Of a stretch of DNA of 64,000 nucleotides, positions 32,171 through 41,600 are shown in pieces. The stretch's first letter is position 1. Each line of letters starts with the position of its first letter. The position numbers and the translations under genes were made by a program. The stretch is from Kiritimatiellia bacterium (GTDB lineage Bacteria > Verrucomicrobiota > Kiritimatiellia > RFP12 > UBA1067): contig JAFRDO010000079.1 in NCBI GenBank assembly GCA_017403825.1, forward strand, positions 1 through 64,000. Reading direction: 5' to 3'. A model generated the notes under the pieces. The model was not told where the DNA came from. It ran no database searches and worked only from the letters and a program-made list of their open reading frames with translations.

Positions 32171-32309
32171 TGTCTTCTCCTTGTTTTGGTTGTCGTGACT
32201 GCAGTTTGCCTTAAAGGCGTTGCCATTATAGCAGATGCGCGTCCGAAGCGAAGCAAAATGGCGACACAAAAAACATCAAATTCGTTCAATGGCCGCGGCT
32301 GATTTTTGC

Positions 32310-32315
32310 TATAAT
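32310..32315 (+). promoter_or_regulatory. -10 box of the XylR-type regulator gene
   Basis: TATAAT ends 7 nt before the ATG at 32323; no Shine-Dalgarno is present, so a leaderless mRNA is predicted. Confidence 0.6.
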
Positions 32316-32322
32316 CACCGCC

Positions 32323-33516
32323 ATGAACGTGACGCGACCGCAGAAGATACTCGTGACGATGCCGACGATCAACCGTCCGGAGAGGCTTAAGCTCGACGGA
32401 ATCCTTGCGTACGCCCACGAGAAGACGGGCGGCCGCTGGCAGATAAGCCTCGACTTCGGGGCGCTTTCTGGGTCGCCGGCGCCGATCTCCTCGCGCCGTG
32501 CCGATGGCGTGATAGCGTACGTTGACAGCGACGAAAGGCGCAGGGAGGTCGTTGCCGCCGGAATCCCGGCGGTGCTTGTCGAAGACGTCCTCGTGCCGCG
32601 CCGCAGTCCGCGCGCACGGCATGTAGTGACGATTCTCTGCGACCACGAGGCGGAGGGCAGGGCTGCCGCAGATTACTTCCTCGCCAAGCATTTCCGTTCG
32701 TTCGCCTGGCTCGGGCCGGAGACGGAGACAGAATGGAGCCGTGCAAGGCGCGACGGTTTTGTCGGACGCCTGCGCGCGGTTGGGTTCTGCTGCGCCGACG
32801 CGTCGGTCGGCGTCGAGGACGAACTTCCGGGTCGCCTGGCGTCGCTGCCGAGGCCGTCGGCGCTCTTCGCTTCCCATGACTTTCGCGCTCGCCAGGCCCT
32901 AGAGGCCGCGCTTGCCGCGGGCCTATCCGTTCCGCATGACCTGGCAATCCTCGGAGTGGACGACGATGCGGCGATCTGCACTACCGTCTCCCCGGCCATT
33001 TCATCCCTGCCGACCGGGGATTTCCGCCTCGGCTACGCCGCCGGACGCGTGCTCAACGAACTTATCCGCAAGACTGCGCCTGGCGGGCGGACGATACGCT
33101 TCGCGTCGCACCGTGTCTCTACGCGGCTTTCTACGGACGCCGACGCGCTTCCCGACCGGTTCGTGGCGGAGGCGCTCAGGTACGCGCGCGGCAACCTTGC
33201 AGGCCGTCTCGACGCGGCTACGCTTGCCCGTCGCATCGGATATTCGAAGCACATGCTGCAGATACGCGCCCAACGAGCGCTTGGCCGCACGCTTGGAGAG
33301 GAGATCCGCCAGATGCGGCTTTCGGCGGCAAGGGATTTGGTGGCTGAAAGCGATCTTCCCGTCGCGGACATCGCGGAATCATGCGGGTTTACGTCCGTTT
33401 CTCACATGGCGCTTCGCTTCCGCGCGGCGTTCGGCGCTACGCCGCTTTCCCTGCGGCGAAAGTGGCGGTGCAGTAGCGCAGAAGGCGGGGATTATGGTAT
33501 AATCCACAAACAATAA
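32323..33516 (+). CDS. XylR-type transcriptional regulator (LacI-like sensor + AraC HTH)
   Basis: A 397-residue regulator. Residues 1-280 form a periplasmic-binding-protein-like sensor (CDHEAEGRAAADYFL, LAILGVDDDAAICTTVSPAISSL). Residues about 285-385 are an AraC-type double helix-turn-helix (LARRIGYSKHMLQIRAQRALGRT, then VADIAESCGFTSVSHMALRFR). It should bind a sugar ligand. It lies between two DegT aminotransferase genes, one divergent and one downstream, and probably controls one or both. The last codons contain the -10 box of the next gene. Confidence 0.9.
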   Translation: MNVTRPQKILVTMPTINRPERLKLDGILAYAHEKTGGRWQISLDFGALSGSPAPISSRRADGVIAYVDSDERRREVVAAGIPAVLVEDVLVPRRSPRARHVVTILCDHEAEGRAAADYFLAKHFRSFAWLGPETETEWSRARRDGFVGRLRAVGFCCADASVGVEDELPGRLASLPRPSALFASHDFRARQALEAALAAGLSVPHDLAILGVDDDAAICTTVSPAISSLPTGDFRLGYAAGRVLNELIRKTAPGGRTIRFASHRVSTRLSTDADALPDRFVAEALRYARGNLAGRLDAATLARRIGYSKHMLQIRAQRALGRTLGEEIRQMRLSAARDLVAESDLPVADIAESCGFTSVSHMALRFRAAFGATPLSLRRKWRCSSAEGGDYGIIHKQ

Positions 33517-33546
33517 ACGTAATAACCACAGGTGAACGCTGTTCAC
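33498..33546 (+). promoter_or_regulatory. -10 box and operator palindrome for the second aminotransferase gene
   Basis: TATAAT at 33498-33503 lies within the end of the regulator gene. The dyad GTGAAC-GCT-GTTCAC (33532-33546) lies in the leader before Shine-Dalgarno AGGGGAACACAGG, where a bound regulator would block transcription. Confidence 0.55.
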
Positions 33547-33562
33547 AAGGGGAACACAGGGA

Positions 33563-34891
33563 ATGACAAAGGAAAATGCCTCAAGCGACTTCAGGTACAA
33601 TACCGGTGACACTAAGGTGCCGTGGGCTGCAGTGGGGGAGAACTACAATGCGGCTGACGCGTTCGAATTCGTAAAGTTCCTGATGCGGGGCAAGGGTGCG
33701 GCCTACAACGCCGCGTTGCGCGACGTGAAGTCCGCGCTCGCGAAGCTCGGTTCGCTTTCGACGCCTCCCGGAAAGCTCTCGATGGGTGACAAGGTCGCTG
33801 AGGTCGAGAAGGCGATCGACTGTTACCTTGGCGTAGACGAGGGCAGCTCGCTGTTCGTGAGCAACTGCACCGCCGCGCTTGAGCTCGGATACCGCTATGC
33901 CGGCGTCGGCCCCGGCGACGAGGTGATCGTTCCTACGAACACGTTCATAGCGACCGTGGCGTACCCGCTCTCGGTCGGCGCGAAGCTCGTCTTCGCCGAC
34001 GTCGACCCGAAGACGGTCAACATCGACCCGAAGGACATCGCCCGCAAGATCACCAAGAAGACGAAGATCATCGTGCCAGTGCACATCGGCGGCTATCCCT
34101 GCGACATGGACGCGATCATGCGGCTGGCGAAGAAGCACGACATCGTCGTGATGGAGGACGCGGCGCACGGCTTCGGCGGCGAGTACAAGGGGCGCAAGCT
34201 CGGCACGATCGGCCACTTCGGCTGCTTCTCCATGCACGAGGTCAAGAACTGCACGTCGTTCGGAGAGGGCGGAGTGTTCGTCTCCAACGTGCCGGAATAC
34301 CGCGCCGAAGCGCGTCGCGCGCGCTTCCTGGGCGTTGACTTCTCGTCGAAGATCAAGAACTGGCTCTACAACGTCTCGCTGATAAAGGGCAAGGGCAAGG
34401 TGCGCTACCAGGCGAGCAACAACGCGTCCGTCACCGAGATACAGGCCGTCGCGCTGCTGCAGCAGCTCAAGCGCTACGGCAAGATCCTCGTCGAGCGCCG
34501 CCGCGAGGCGACGTACATGACGAAGCGCCTGTCCGGCGTTCCCGGAATCCTGCCGCAGGCTCTCGGCTCCAAGGACATCGTTCCGACGTTCCACCTCTAC
34601 CAGCTCCAGATCGACCCGAAGGTCGTAGGCGGCGACGTGCAAACGCTGAAGGCGAAGCTCGAAGGGAAGGGCGTCACCAACATACCGCACTTCGGCCCGA
34701 TCTACCGATTCGCGGCGTCCGTCGGCAAGGGGTTCGACGAGAAGAAGATCGCGAAGACGTGTCCGGTCACCGAGTACGTCTTCGACAAGTGCTACACGCA
34801 CCTGCCCATCTACGGGCTTACCAAGGCCCAGCTTGACTACATGGCCGACGCCATTCTCGCGTCCGTCGCGGAGATGAAGGCAGGCAAGTGA
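33563..34891 (+). CDS. DegT/DnrJ/EryC1-type PLP aminotransferase (second)
   Basis: A 442-residue relative of the protein at 30830. The PLP lysine is K228 in CFSMHEVKNCTSFGEGG, and the Asp is D199 in VMEDAAHGFGG. The N-terminal 70 residues differ from the first paralog. It shares the phrases GDEVIVPTNTFIAT and NIDPKD with the paralog, so the two arose from a common ancestor but act on different substrates or steps. The stop overlaps the GTG of the kinase gene. Confidence 0.87.
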   Translation: MTKENASSDFRYNTGDTKVPWAAVGENYNAADAFEFVKFLMRGKGAAYNAALRDVKSALAKLGSLSTPPGKLSMGDKVAEVEKAIDCYLGVDEGSSLFVSNCTAALELGYRYAGVGPGDEVIVPTNTFIATVAYPLSVGAKLVFADVDPKTVNIDPKDIARKITKKTKIIVPVHIGGYPCDMDAIMRLAKKHDIVVMEDAAHGFGGEYKGRKLGTIGHFGCFSMHEVKNCTSFGEGGVFVSNVPEYRAEARRARFLGVDFSSKIKNWLYNVSLIKGKGKVRYQASNNASVTEIQAVALLQQLKRYGKILVERRREATYMTKRLSGVPGILPQALGSKDIVPTFHLYQLQIDPKVVGGDVQTLKAKLEGKGVTNIPHFGPIYRFAASVGKGFDEKKIAKTCPVTEYVFDKCYTHLPIYGLTKAQLDYMADAILASVAEMKAGK

Positions 34892-36360
34892 ACCGCGGCC
34901 TGGTGCGCCGGGTCGAGGACTGGCTCGACAGCCAGAGCTTCCGTTCGTCGTCGGGCGGACGGCTGACGCGCGGCGCGGTGGTGGACGGCTGGCGCGTCGA
35001 GGCATACCTCGGATGCGGGCTTTCCGCAGAGGTCTATCGCGTCACGAACGTCCGCTTCGGGCAGGAAGGGGCGTTGAAGCTCCTGGTGGACGAGTCGCGC
35101 GGACTGAAGGAGCGCTTCCTTACCGAATCTGACGCGATACGCTTCCTGCGCATCGCGGCGTTGCCGCGCTTCATGGGGTCGGGAACCTTCGACGGCGCGC
35201 CGTACTACGTAATGGAGTATCTCCAGCCCCTGCCGGACCCTATGCCGCGCGCCGACGTGCCGAGGTTCGCGAATCGGCTTGCGAAGGCTGTCCAGGCTCT
35301 CCACGACGCCGGCTACGTCCACCGCGACCTGAAGCCCCACAACGTCCTTCGCCGCGCCAGCGGAGAACCCGTGCTAATCGACCTGGGGCTAATCAAGCGA
35401 CGCGGCGCGGCCGTAGCGGACTCCATAGTGCGGCACGGGCGCGGCGTCTCGATAATCGACGGACGGCCTGTCGGAGTGGGCACGCTGGACTATGCTGCGC
35501 CTGAGCAGCTGCTGAAGGGCGAGTCGTCCGTGCAAAGCGACGTCTTTGCGCTAGGTAAGATCCTTCAGGCGCTATACGAGGGGCGTCCGCCGCAGAGCGT
35601 GAAGCACGTGATACGGCGGGCGACGCGCGAGGCTCCCGGCGACCGATATGCGTCCGCAGCCGACTTCGCCGCCGCGTTGCGGCACCGCAACCGCTGGCTG
35701 TGGCTCGTCCTCACGCTCTTGCTTCTGGCTGCAGGAACCGTAGCGTCGTATCCGTTGTTTCGTCCGCAGCTGTTGCGGCTGGCCGAGCAGTTCGTCAGGC
35801 GCCAGGCGCTTCCGGAGGAATCGCTCCTGAAGCGTTCGGACGAGGCCGACGATGCATACTTCAAGCGGATATTGCCCGCGGCGGAGAAGGGTGTCGTCGA
35901 GGCGCAGGTGGGCCTGGCGGAATCGTATTTCTACGGGCGCGGCACGGAGACGAACCGTGTCAAGGCCGTGCGCTGGTATCGGCTGGCGGCGGAGGCGGGC
36001 GATCCGGAGGCGCAGGCGTCGCTCGGCCTTTGCCTGCTGCGCGGGTATGGGTGCGAACGGAACGCCACCGAGGCGGTTGTGTGGTATGAGCGCGCGGCCG
36101 TACAGGGCAGCCTTGCGGCTATGAACGACCTTGCATTCTGCCTCATGCACGGTTTTGGCATCGGGAAGGACGAGGAAAAGGGCTTCAATTGGGCGCTGGA
36201 AGCCGCCAAGCGCGGATTCGCGCCTGCGCAGACGATGGTCGGCGAATGCTACCTTGACGGACGTGGCGTGGAGGTGAACGTCGAGCGTGGCGAAACCTGG
36301 CTCTACCGTGCGGCCCGGCTCGGCAACAAGCGCGCTAAGCTGCTTCTGGAGACCCGCTAG
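34888..36360 (+). CDS. Membrane Ser/Thr protein kinase with Sel1 repeats
   Basis: A 490-residue protein. The kinase domain (about 30-265) has the ATP lysine K64 (ALK), catalytic loop HRDLKPHN (145-152), DLG at 165-167 in place of the usual DFG, and AAPEQ. One transmembrane helix spans about 270-290. Outside it are about four Sel1-type repeats (335-490; AVRWYRLAAEAGDPEAQASLG). Predicted topology: cytoplasmic kinase, periplasmic Sel1 sensor/scaffold. GTG start overlapping the aminotransferase stop indicates coupling to glycan metabolism. Downstream lies repeat copy 4. Confidence 0.9.
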   Translation: MNRGLVRRVEDWLDSQSFRSSSGGRLTRGAVVDGWRVEAYLGCGLSAEVYRVTNVRFGQEGALKLLVDESRGLKERFLTESDAIRFLRIAALPRFMGSGTFDGAPYYVMEYLQPLPDPMPRADVPRFANRLAKAVQALHDAGYVHRDLKPHNVLRRASGEPVLIDLGLIKRRGAAVADSIVRHGRGVSIIDGRPVGVGTLDYAAPEQLLKGESSVQSDVFALGKILQALYEGRPPQSVKHVIRRATREAPGDRYASAADFAAALRHRNRWLWLVLTLLLLAAGTVASYPLFRPQLLRLAEQFVRRQALPEESLLKRSDEADDAYFKRILPAAEKGVVEAQVGLAESYFYGRGTETNRVKAVRWYRLAAEAGDPEAQASLGLCLLRGYGCERNATEAVVWYERAAVQGSLAAMNDLAFCLMHGFGIGKDEEKGFNWALEAAKRGFAPAQTMVGECYLDGRGVEVNVERGETWLYRAARLGNKRAKLLLETR

Positions 36361-36399
36361 GACGATAATTATGGGGAATTATAGGGCCATGCGGAGAAG

Positions 36400-36619
36400 A
36401 ACTCCGAGGGCTGGCAAAAGGCGCCACTAACGTTCTGCCTCGTGCTCCGCGCTATTCAGCCACGATTATGGTGCGTCTCAGGTATGAATGTTTAGGGGCT
36501 GTCTTCGGCAGAGCGATGACGTTTCCCCAAGCCATGACAGCATGAGAATGCGACAGGTTGGAATGCGCGGAGCAAGAGCCGAAGTGGTAACGTAGGCCCC
36601 TTTGCCAACCCTCGGAGTT
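36400..36619 (+). repeat. Intergenic inverted-terminus repeat, copy 4
   Basis: A 220-bp diverged copy. Ends AACTCCGAGGG and CCCTCGGAGTT: relative to copy 1, both arms changed together (A to G on the left, T to C on the right). The middle stem seen in copies 1-3 is lost. Confidence 0.85.
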
Positions 36620-36676
36620 TCACAATAAATCGTGTTTTTGAGGTGTAGCCTGTTGCGAAGTGCCGCGGAGATTTGC

Positions 36677-36682
36677 TATAAT
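36677..36682 (+). promoter_or_regulatory. -10 box of the 188-aa hypothetical gene
   Basis: TATAAT ends exactly 6 nt before the ATG at 36689, which places transcription start at the A of the start codon. Confidence 0.6.
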
Positions 36683-36688
36683 TTGGCC

Positions 36689-37255
36689 ATGACACTTGAA
36701 GAAATCTTAAAGCAAGATACATCAGACAAATCGCTTACCGAGTTGATTGAAATGTTGGATTCGGACGAGGTAGATAATGAACATGCGATACTTCAACTTC
36801 GGTTGCGCCATGAAGAGGACACTGGGATTCCGATGGAGGAAGACGACTTCGGGATTCAGTTTCAGATGCGGATGCACAGTTTGGCGGAACGTATGTTCCC
36901 TAGGATAGTCAAGCGACTCAAGGAGTACGAGAGAACAGGCGTGTTGCTGGACTCCGATGGTAACGAAATCGAGATAGACGACAAAAGAGCCTCTGTTGAG
37001 GACGAGGGAACTTCTGTTGAGGACAATGGTGGCGAGTTGCCCGAAGATTTCAACTTGAGGGAATATCTTGAGAAAAGTTTGAACGACAGTTCCGCAGTCC
37101 AGATATGGGAAGATGACGAAGAGGAAGTCAAGAGGCCGAGGAAGCCGCGGCGGAAGTCGGGGAAGACTGCGAAGAAGGCGAATTTGAAGTCTGGGACGAA
37201 GGCAGCGAAGAAGTCCGCGAAGAGGGCGAAGAGGAGTGGCGTTGGGCAGCACTAG
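36689..37255 (+). CDS. Hypothetical protein, acidic body with histone-like Lys-rich tail
   Basis: A 188-residue protein that I do not recognise. Residues 1-135 are acidic and mostly helical; the last 45 residues are very basic (KPRRKSGKTAKKA, then KAAKKSAKRAKRSG), like bacterial histone H1-type tails that bind DNA or RNA. The internal phrase pair RASVEDEG and TSVEDNG looks like a short duplication. Start at 36689 is used because the longer frame (36632) precedes the promoter. Codon use is less GC-rich than the core genes, fitting the start of an accessory island. Confidence 0.6.
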   Translation: MTLEEILKQDTSDKSLTELIEMLDSDEVDNEHAILQLRLRHEEDTGIPMEEDDFGIQFQMRMHSLAERMFPRIVKRLKEYERTGVLLDSDGNEIEIDDKRASVEDEGTSVEDNGGELPEDFNLREYLEKSLNDSSAVQIWEDDEEEVKRPRKPRRKSGKTAKKANLKSGTKAAKKSAKRAKRSGVGQH

Positions 37256-37282
37256 ACCCGCCTGTCTGCGCAGAAGCCCTCC

Positions 37283-37319
37283 GGGGACTGTCCCCCAAAA
37301 AAGCTATTTATGGTATAAT
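37283..37319 (+). promoter_or_regulatory. Promoter/operator of the DUF3791-DUF3990 unit
   Basis: The palindrome GGGGACTGTCCCC (37283-37295) overlaps the expected -35 region of TATAAT at 37314-37319. A related palindrome, TTGGGGACAGTCCCCAA, occurs at 49032. Autoregulation by the products is plausible. Confidence 0.5.
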
Positions 37320-37335
37320 GTTGGCAAAAGGAACA

Positions 37336-37557
37336 GTGATAGGGAAGACAAAAGACAGAATCGAATACTTCGTTGCGTGTGTGACGGAGTTTGCGGATGC
37401 TTTTGGCCTCGATTACCAGAAGTCATTTGATTATCTCGACAGGCACTGCGGCATTGATTTCCTGATGAAGTGCTATGAGGCCGAGCACACCGTTTCGTTT
37501 GCCGATACCGTAAATGACCTGCAAAGGGTTTGTCGTCGTAACGGAGGGCGTCTTTGA
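37336..37557 (+). CDS. DUF3791 family protein (probable antitoxin)
   Basis: About 73 residues, all helical: IEYFVACVTEFADAFGLDYQKSFDYL, then GIDFLMKCYEAEHTVSFADTVNDL, matching the DUF3791 pattern. The ATG at 37318 lies inside the -10 box, so a start at GTG 37336, with AAAGGA before it, is preferred. The stop overlaps the DUF3990 start by one base (TGATG). Such pairs are regarded as toxin-antitoxin-like; which partner is toxic is inferred. Confidence 0.7.
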   Translation: MIGKTKDRIEYFVACVTEFADAFGLDYQKSFDYLDRHCGIDFLMKCYEAEHTVSFADTVNDLQRVCRRNGGRL

Positions 37558-38063
37558 TGCGGTTGTATCATGGGACAGATGCCTTTTTTGAACGTCCGGA
37601 CTTGTCGATGTGCCGGCCATTCAAGGATTTTGGCAAGGGTTTTTACCTGACACCCGATTTGGCTGTTGCGAAGCGGATGGCCGAACGGTGTGTAGAGCGT
37701 TCGGATTGGCAAGGTGCGCCAAAGTATGTCTATGTGTATGATTTTGACGATTCGGATTTGTCCGCCCTGAATGTAAGACGTTTTGCTCCGATAGTCAATG
37801 AGGAATTCGCAATGTTTGTCATGGCAAATCGACAAACGAGAACGACGGTTGCGGATCACAATCGTGACAATCGTCATGACATTGTGGTTGGTCCAATCGC
37901 AGACGACAGGATGGGTGTGCTGTTTCGAAGGTTTGAAGATGGCGAAGTCACGCTTGAATATCTGACGAGCGAACTGAAGTTCAGGAAACTTTCAATGCAG
38001 TTTTCGTTCCACACGAACAGGGCGCTGCAGAAATTGACCTTGAAGGAGGTCCGTCGTGTCTAA
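37557..38063 (+). CDS. DUF3990 family protein (probable ADP-ribosyltransferase-like toxin)
   Basis: A 168-residue protein starting MRLYHGTDAFFERPDLS, then CRPFKDFGKGFYLTPDLAVAK, the DUF3990 signature. The YHGT and GFYLT strands resemble the ADP-ribosyltransferase fold. Middle region: YVYVYDFDDSDLSALNVRRF. It would act on a cytoplasmic target. It lies between two small helical proteins that overlap it by 1 and 8 nt, a typical toxin-antitoxin arrangement. Confidence 0.75.
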   Translation: MRLYHGTDAFFERPDLSMCRPFKDFGKGFYLTPDLAVAKRMAERCVERSDWQGAPKYVYVYDFDDSDLSALNVRRFAPIVNEEFAMFVMANRQTRTTVADHNRDNRHDIVVGPIADDRMGVLFRRFEDGEVTLEYLTSELKFRKLSMQFSFHTNRALQKLTLKEVRRV

Positions 38064-38268
38064 AGTCACATTCCGGCATTTGGTCGAGAAAGCGGTTGTT
38101 GAGATATCTCTCGCACTCGTCAAGAGAATGAAGCTTTCGGAGAAGGAGGCGTTGCGAGAGGTGTATCATTCGGGGTTCTACAGGAAGCTGCTGAATCCCA
38201 AGACGGCGCTTGTCACCGAGAGCCGCGCCTCGCAGGTGTATCTGTACATGCAGCAACGTAAAGCCTGA
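38056..38268 (+). CDS. Small helical protein, third gene of the DUF3990 unit
   Basis: A 70-residue protein, basic and helical (SLALVKRMKLSEKEALREVYHSGFYRKLL). Its pattern is faintly like DUF3791, suggesting a second antitoxin or accessory subunit; I cannot assign it firmly. Shine-Dalgarno GAAGGAGG lies within the DUF3990 gene, and the start overlaps its end by 8 nt. Confidence 0.65.
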   Translation: MSKVTFRHLVEKAVVEISLALVKRMKLSEKEALREVYHSGFYRKLLNPKTALVTESRASQVYLYMQQRKA

Positions 38269-38679
38269 CAACTTTTCGCGCCTGGCTTGGGGGTTGGCGC
38301 GACGGCTTGAAGCCGAATGATCTTTGACATACTCCCGTGGCCCCAAGCGCCACGGGACCGGCGGCACGCATAAGCGGAGTTCGCCAAAGGCGGGTGGCAA
38401 CATCCGTCGAAGTCCTCCGTAGCCGCATCTGCGGCAAAGGGGGACGCGTACGCAATCTTGCGTATTTGGCTTCACTTGAAAATCGCCAATTTCTCAAACT
38501 AGGCCGAGTATGTGAGATGCGCTACGTGTGCAATGCACGCGTGGTGTGTCTTATATTCGTGTTTAGTTTAGGGCGTTTGGCGATGCCTCAAGTGAGACAT
38601 GGATCTACAGGCACGCCACGTTCTCTTTCCGCGCCGACGCGACGGGCCTTTCTTGGGGCGCGGAAAGGGTAACGCGACC
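38269..38679. other. 411-bp gap with several hairpins, possible IS200/IS605 end remnant
   Basis: No credible ORF. It contains CGGCTT-G-AAGCCG (38303), GACATACTCCCGTGG with CCACGGGA (38326-38357), TACGCAA-TC-TTGCGTA (about 38449-38466), GTGCAATGCAC (about 38529-38539), and a last hairpin at 38625-38667. The string GACATACTCCC followed by a stem resembles IS200/IS605-type ends, but no transposase or tnpB trace is seen. Confidence 0.4.
38625..38667 (+). promoter_or_regulatory. Hairpin that could hide the helicase ribosome binding site
   Basis: CTTTCCGCGCC (38625-38635) pairs perfectly with GGCGCGGAAAG (38657-38667). The right arm overlaps the purine-rich GGAAAGGG that is the only Shine-Dalgarno-like sequence before the GTG at 38680. 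Confidence 0.5.
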
Positions 38680-41600
38680 GTGTCAAAGATATTCGATAAC
38701 ATCGCGGCGAAATTTGAGGCCGGGCTTCATGACATCCTTTCGAACGTAGGCGTCGAGCGCGCGGACTTTTGCGTCGGGTATTTCAACCTGCGCGGATGGA
38801 ACCATGTCGCAGCAGACGTTGCCAGCTTGCCCGGCGGCGACGCGATGGAGAAGAACGATCGCGGCATTTTCGTCCCCGTCAAGCGCTATTGCCGGCTTCT
38901 CGTCGGCATGCAGCGTCCCAACGCCGACCTCATTCGCGAAATGTATTCCTTTGAGAAGACGCAGCCGGACTTCGAGAAGGTCAGGCGGTGGCGGCGTCAG
39001 GTGGCGGCGGATTTCCGCCGGCAGCTGACGCTCGGCATACCGACTGCCGAGGATGAGGAGACCTTGAGGACGTTGAGGTGGCAGTTGACTGACGGCAAGG
39101 TGTGCGTGAAGCTCCATCTGCGGCATCCGCTCCACGCCAAGCTCTACCTTGCCCACCGTCCGAAAGACACGTCCAATCCGGTCATGTCCATCATGGGATC
39201 GAGCAACCTGACCTTCAGCGGCATGAAGGGCAACGGCGAGCTCAATGCCGAGTTCGGCGACTTCCACGACAACCAGAAGTACGCCAGGTGGTTCGACGAC
39301 CGGTGGAACGACACGTTCTCCGTCGACATCACGCAGGATCTCATCGACGCCCTTGACGCCTGCTGGGCTTCGATCGAAGGCCCCACGCCTTACGAGGTGT
39401 ATCTGAAGATCATGTACCACCTCAGCCGCGAGGCGCGGCGGGGCGTTTCCGAGTACCATCTGCCGGCGCCGTTCGACAAGGAGCTGTTCGACTTCCAGAA
39501 GACGGCCGTGAAGCTCGCCGTCCGCCACCTCGAAAAGCGCGGCGGGGCCATGATCGGCGATGTTGTCGGTCTCGGCAAGACGATCACCGCATGCGCCATC
39601 GCCAAGTTCTACGAGGAGTCAGTCGGCGTGTCGACGCTCGTCATCTGTCCGCCGAACCTGCGGCCGATGTGGCGCGAATATGCCGACCGGTACGATCTCA
39701 AGATGGGCGACATGTCGGTCGCAGACCAGTTTGACGTGCGCAAGGTGCGCCACTACCATCTGGTGATAATCGACGAGAGCCACAACCTCCGCAACGGCGA
39801 AGGGCAGCGCTACGCGCGCATCAAGGACCTTCTCGCCTATCAGGGCAACAAGGTTCTGCTGCTCACGGCCACGCCCTACAACAAGGACTTCTCAGACCTC
39901 GCAAACCAGCTTAAGCTGTTTGTCGATCCTGACGAGGACCTCGGCATCCGCCCGGAGCAGCAGATCAAGGAGGAGGGCGGCGAACAGGCGTTCGCGATGA
40001 AGCACAGCAACGTGCCTCTGAGCTCCATCGGCGCTTTCGAGAAGAGTTTCTTCTCCGACGACTGGCGCGACCTGATGAAGCTTTTCCTCGTGCGCCGCAC
40101 GCGCACGTTCATCAAGAAGCACTACGCCCTCACTGACAAGCGCACTGGGCGCAAGTACCTGAAGATGAAGGACGGCACGCTCAACTATTTCCCGGACCGC
40201 ATCCCAAAGACCGTCAAGTTCAAGACTTCCCCTGGCGACATGTTTGAGCGACTCTACTGCGAGCGGATGGTCGATTGGATGGGATCGCTCTCCCTGCCGC
40301 GCTACGGACTCCAGAAGTACATAAACGACGAGGTCGCAAAGGAGGCGGAACCGAAGGAAAAGCAGGTTCTCGAGAACCTCTCCCGCGCCGGGAAGCGCAT
40401 GATGGGATTCTGCCGGAGCGGATTCTACAAGCGCATGGATTCCAGCGGCGTCGCGTTCCTGATGTCGCTCTACCGACACGCCGTCCGCAACGCGATGTAT
40501 CTGCATGCCATCAGGAAAGGCCTTGACCTGCCGCTGCGCGCAGGCGTGGAGCTGGACGACGGCTGGCTGGAGGAGGATGACGGCGAAGAAGTCCTCTTCA
40601 AGTTCCCGACGGAAGCGTCGATCTACGCCCAGAAGGGGAAGGAGGCCTACGAGGCCGTCGTCGCGAAAGGCGGGAGTTCCGTAAGGTGGATATCGACCCG
40701 GTTCTTCAAGCGGTCGCTTGCCGCGGCGCTCAAGAAGGACAACGAGACGATCATGTCCATGCTCGGCCAGTGCGGAGAGTGGAATCCGGCCAAGGACGAA
40801 AAGCTGAACGCGCTCCAGAAGATCATCGCAAAGAAGCACGGGGACGAGAAGGTGCTCGTGTTCACGCAGTTCTCCGACACCGCCCGCTACGTAGGCGAAC
40901 AGCTGAAGGCGCGCGGCATCGCAAATCTAGTCCAGGTGGACGGCGATTCTGAGGACATCATCGCCGCCGTGCGCCGGTTCTCGCCCGTCTCGAACCATAT
41001 GCCGCCAGTCCCGATAGAGCGGCAGACGCGCGTGATGGTCTCTACGGACGTTCTCTCGGAAGGACAGAACCTACAGGACGCCCATGTCGTCGTGAACTTC
41101 GACCTTCCCTGGGCCATCATTCGCCTCATACAGCGCGCGGGGCGCGTGGATCGCATCGGCCAGAAGGCCGCGCAGGTCTATTGCTACTCGTTTTTCCCGC
41201 AGGAGGGCATCAACGAGGTGATACGCCTGCGTGACCGCCTCAAGGCCCGCATCAGGGACAATGCGGAGACAGTCGGCTCGGACGAGGTTTTCTTCGAGGG
41301 CAGCAATCAGAGCCTCAAAGACATCTTTACGGAGAAGGCTGGCGTCCTTGACGAATCCGAGGACGAGGAGGTCGATCTTGCGTCTCAGGCATTCCAGGTC
41401 TGGGAGAGCGCCACGAAGGACAACCCGGAGCTTCGCGACCGCATACAGGGAATGGCCGATGTGGTGTATTCCACGAAGCCTGCCGGCAAGGACAATGCCG
41501 GCGTGATTACCTACGCCCGCACGAAGAGCGACAACGACGTTCTCGTGTGGCTCAACGCCTCTGGCGGCGTCGAGTCGCAATCCGCAGGCAAGATATTCCA

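Noticed and set aside
37318..37335. ATG start at 37318 for the DUF3791 gene
   Set aside because: This ATG is formed by the last bases of the TATAAT box, so it would lie upstream of the transcript start.
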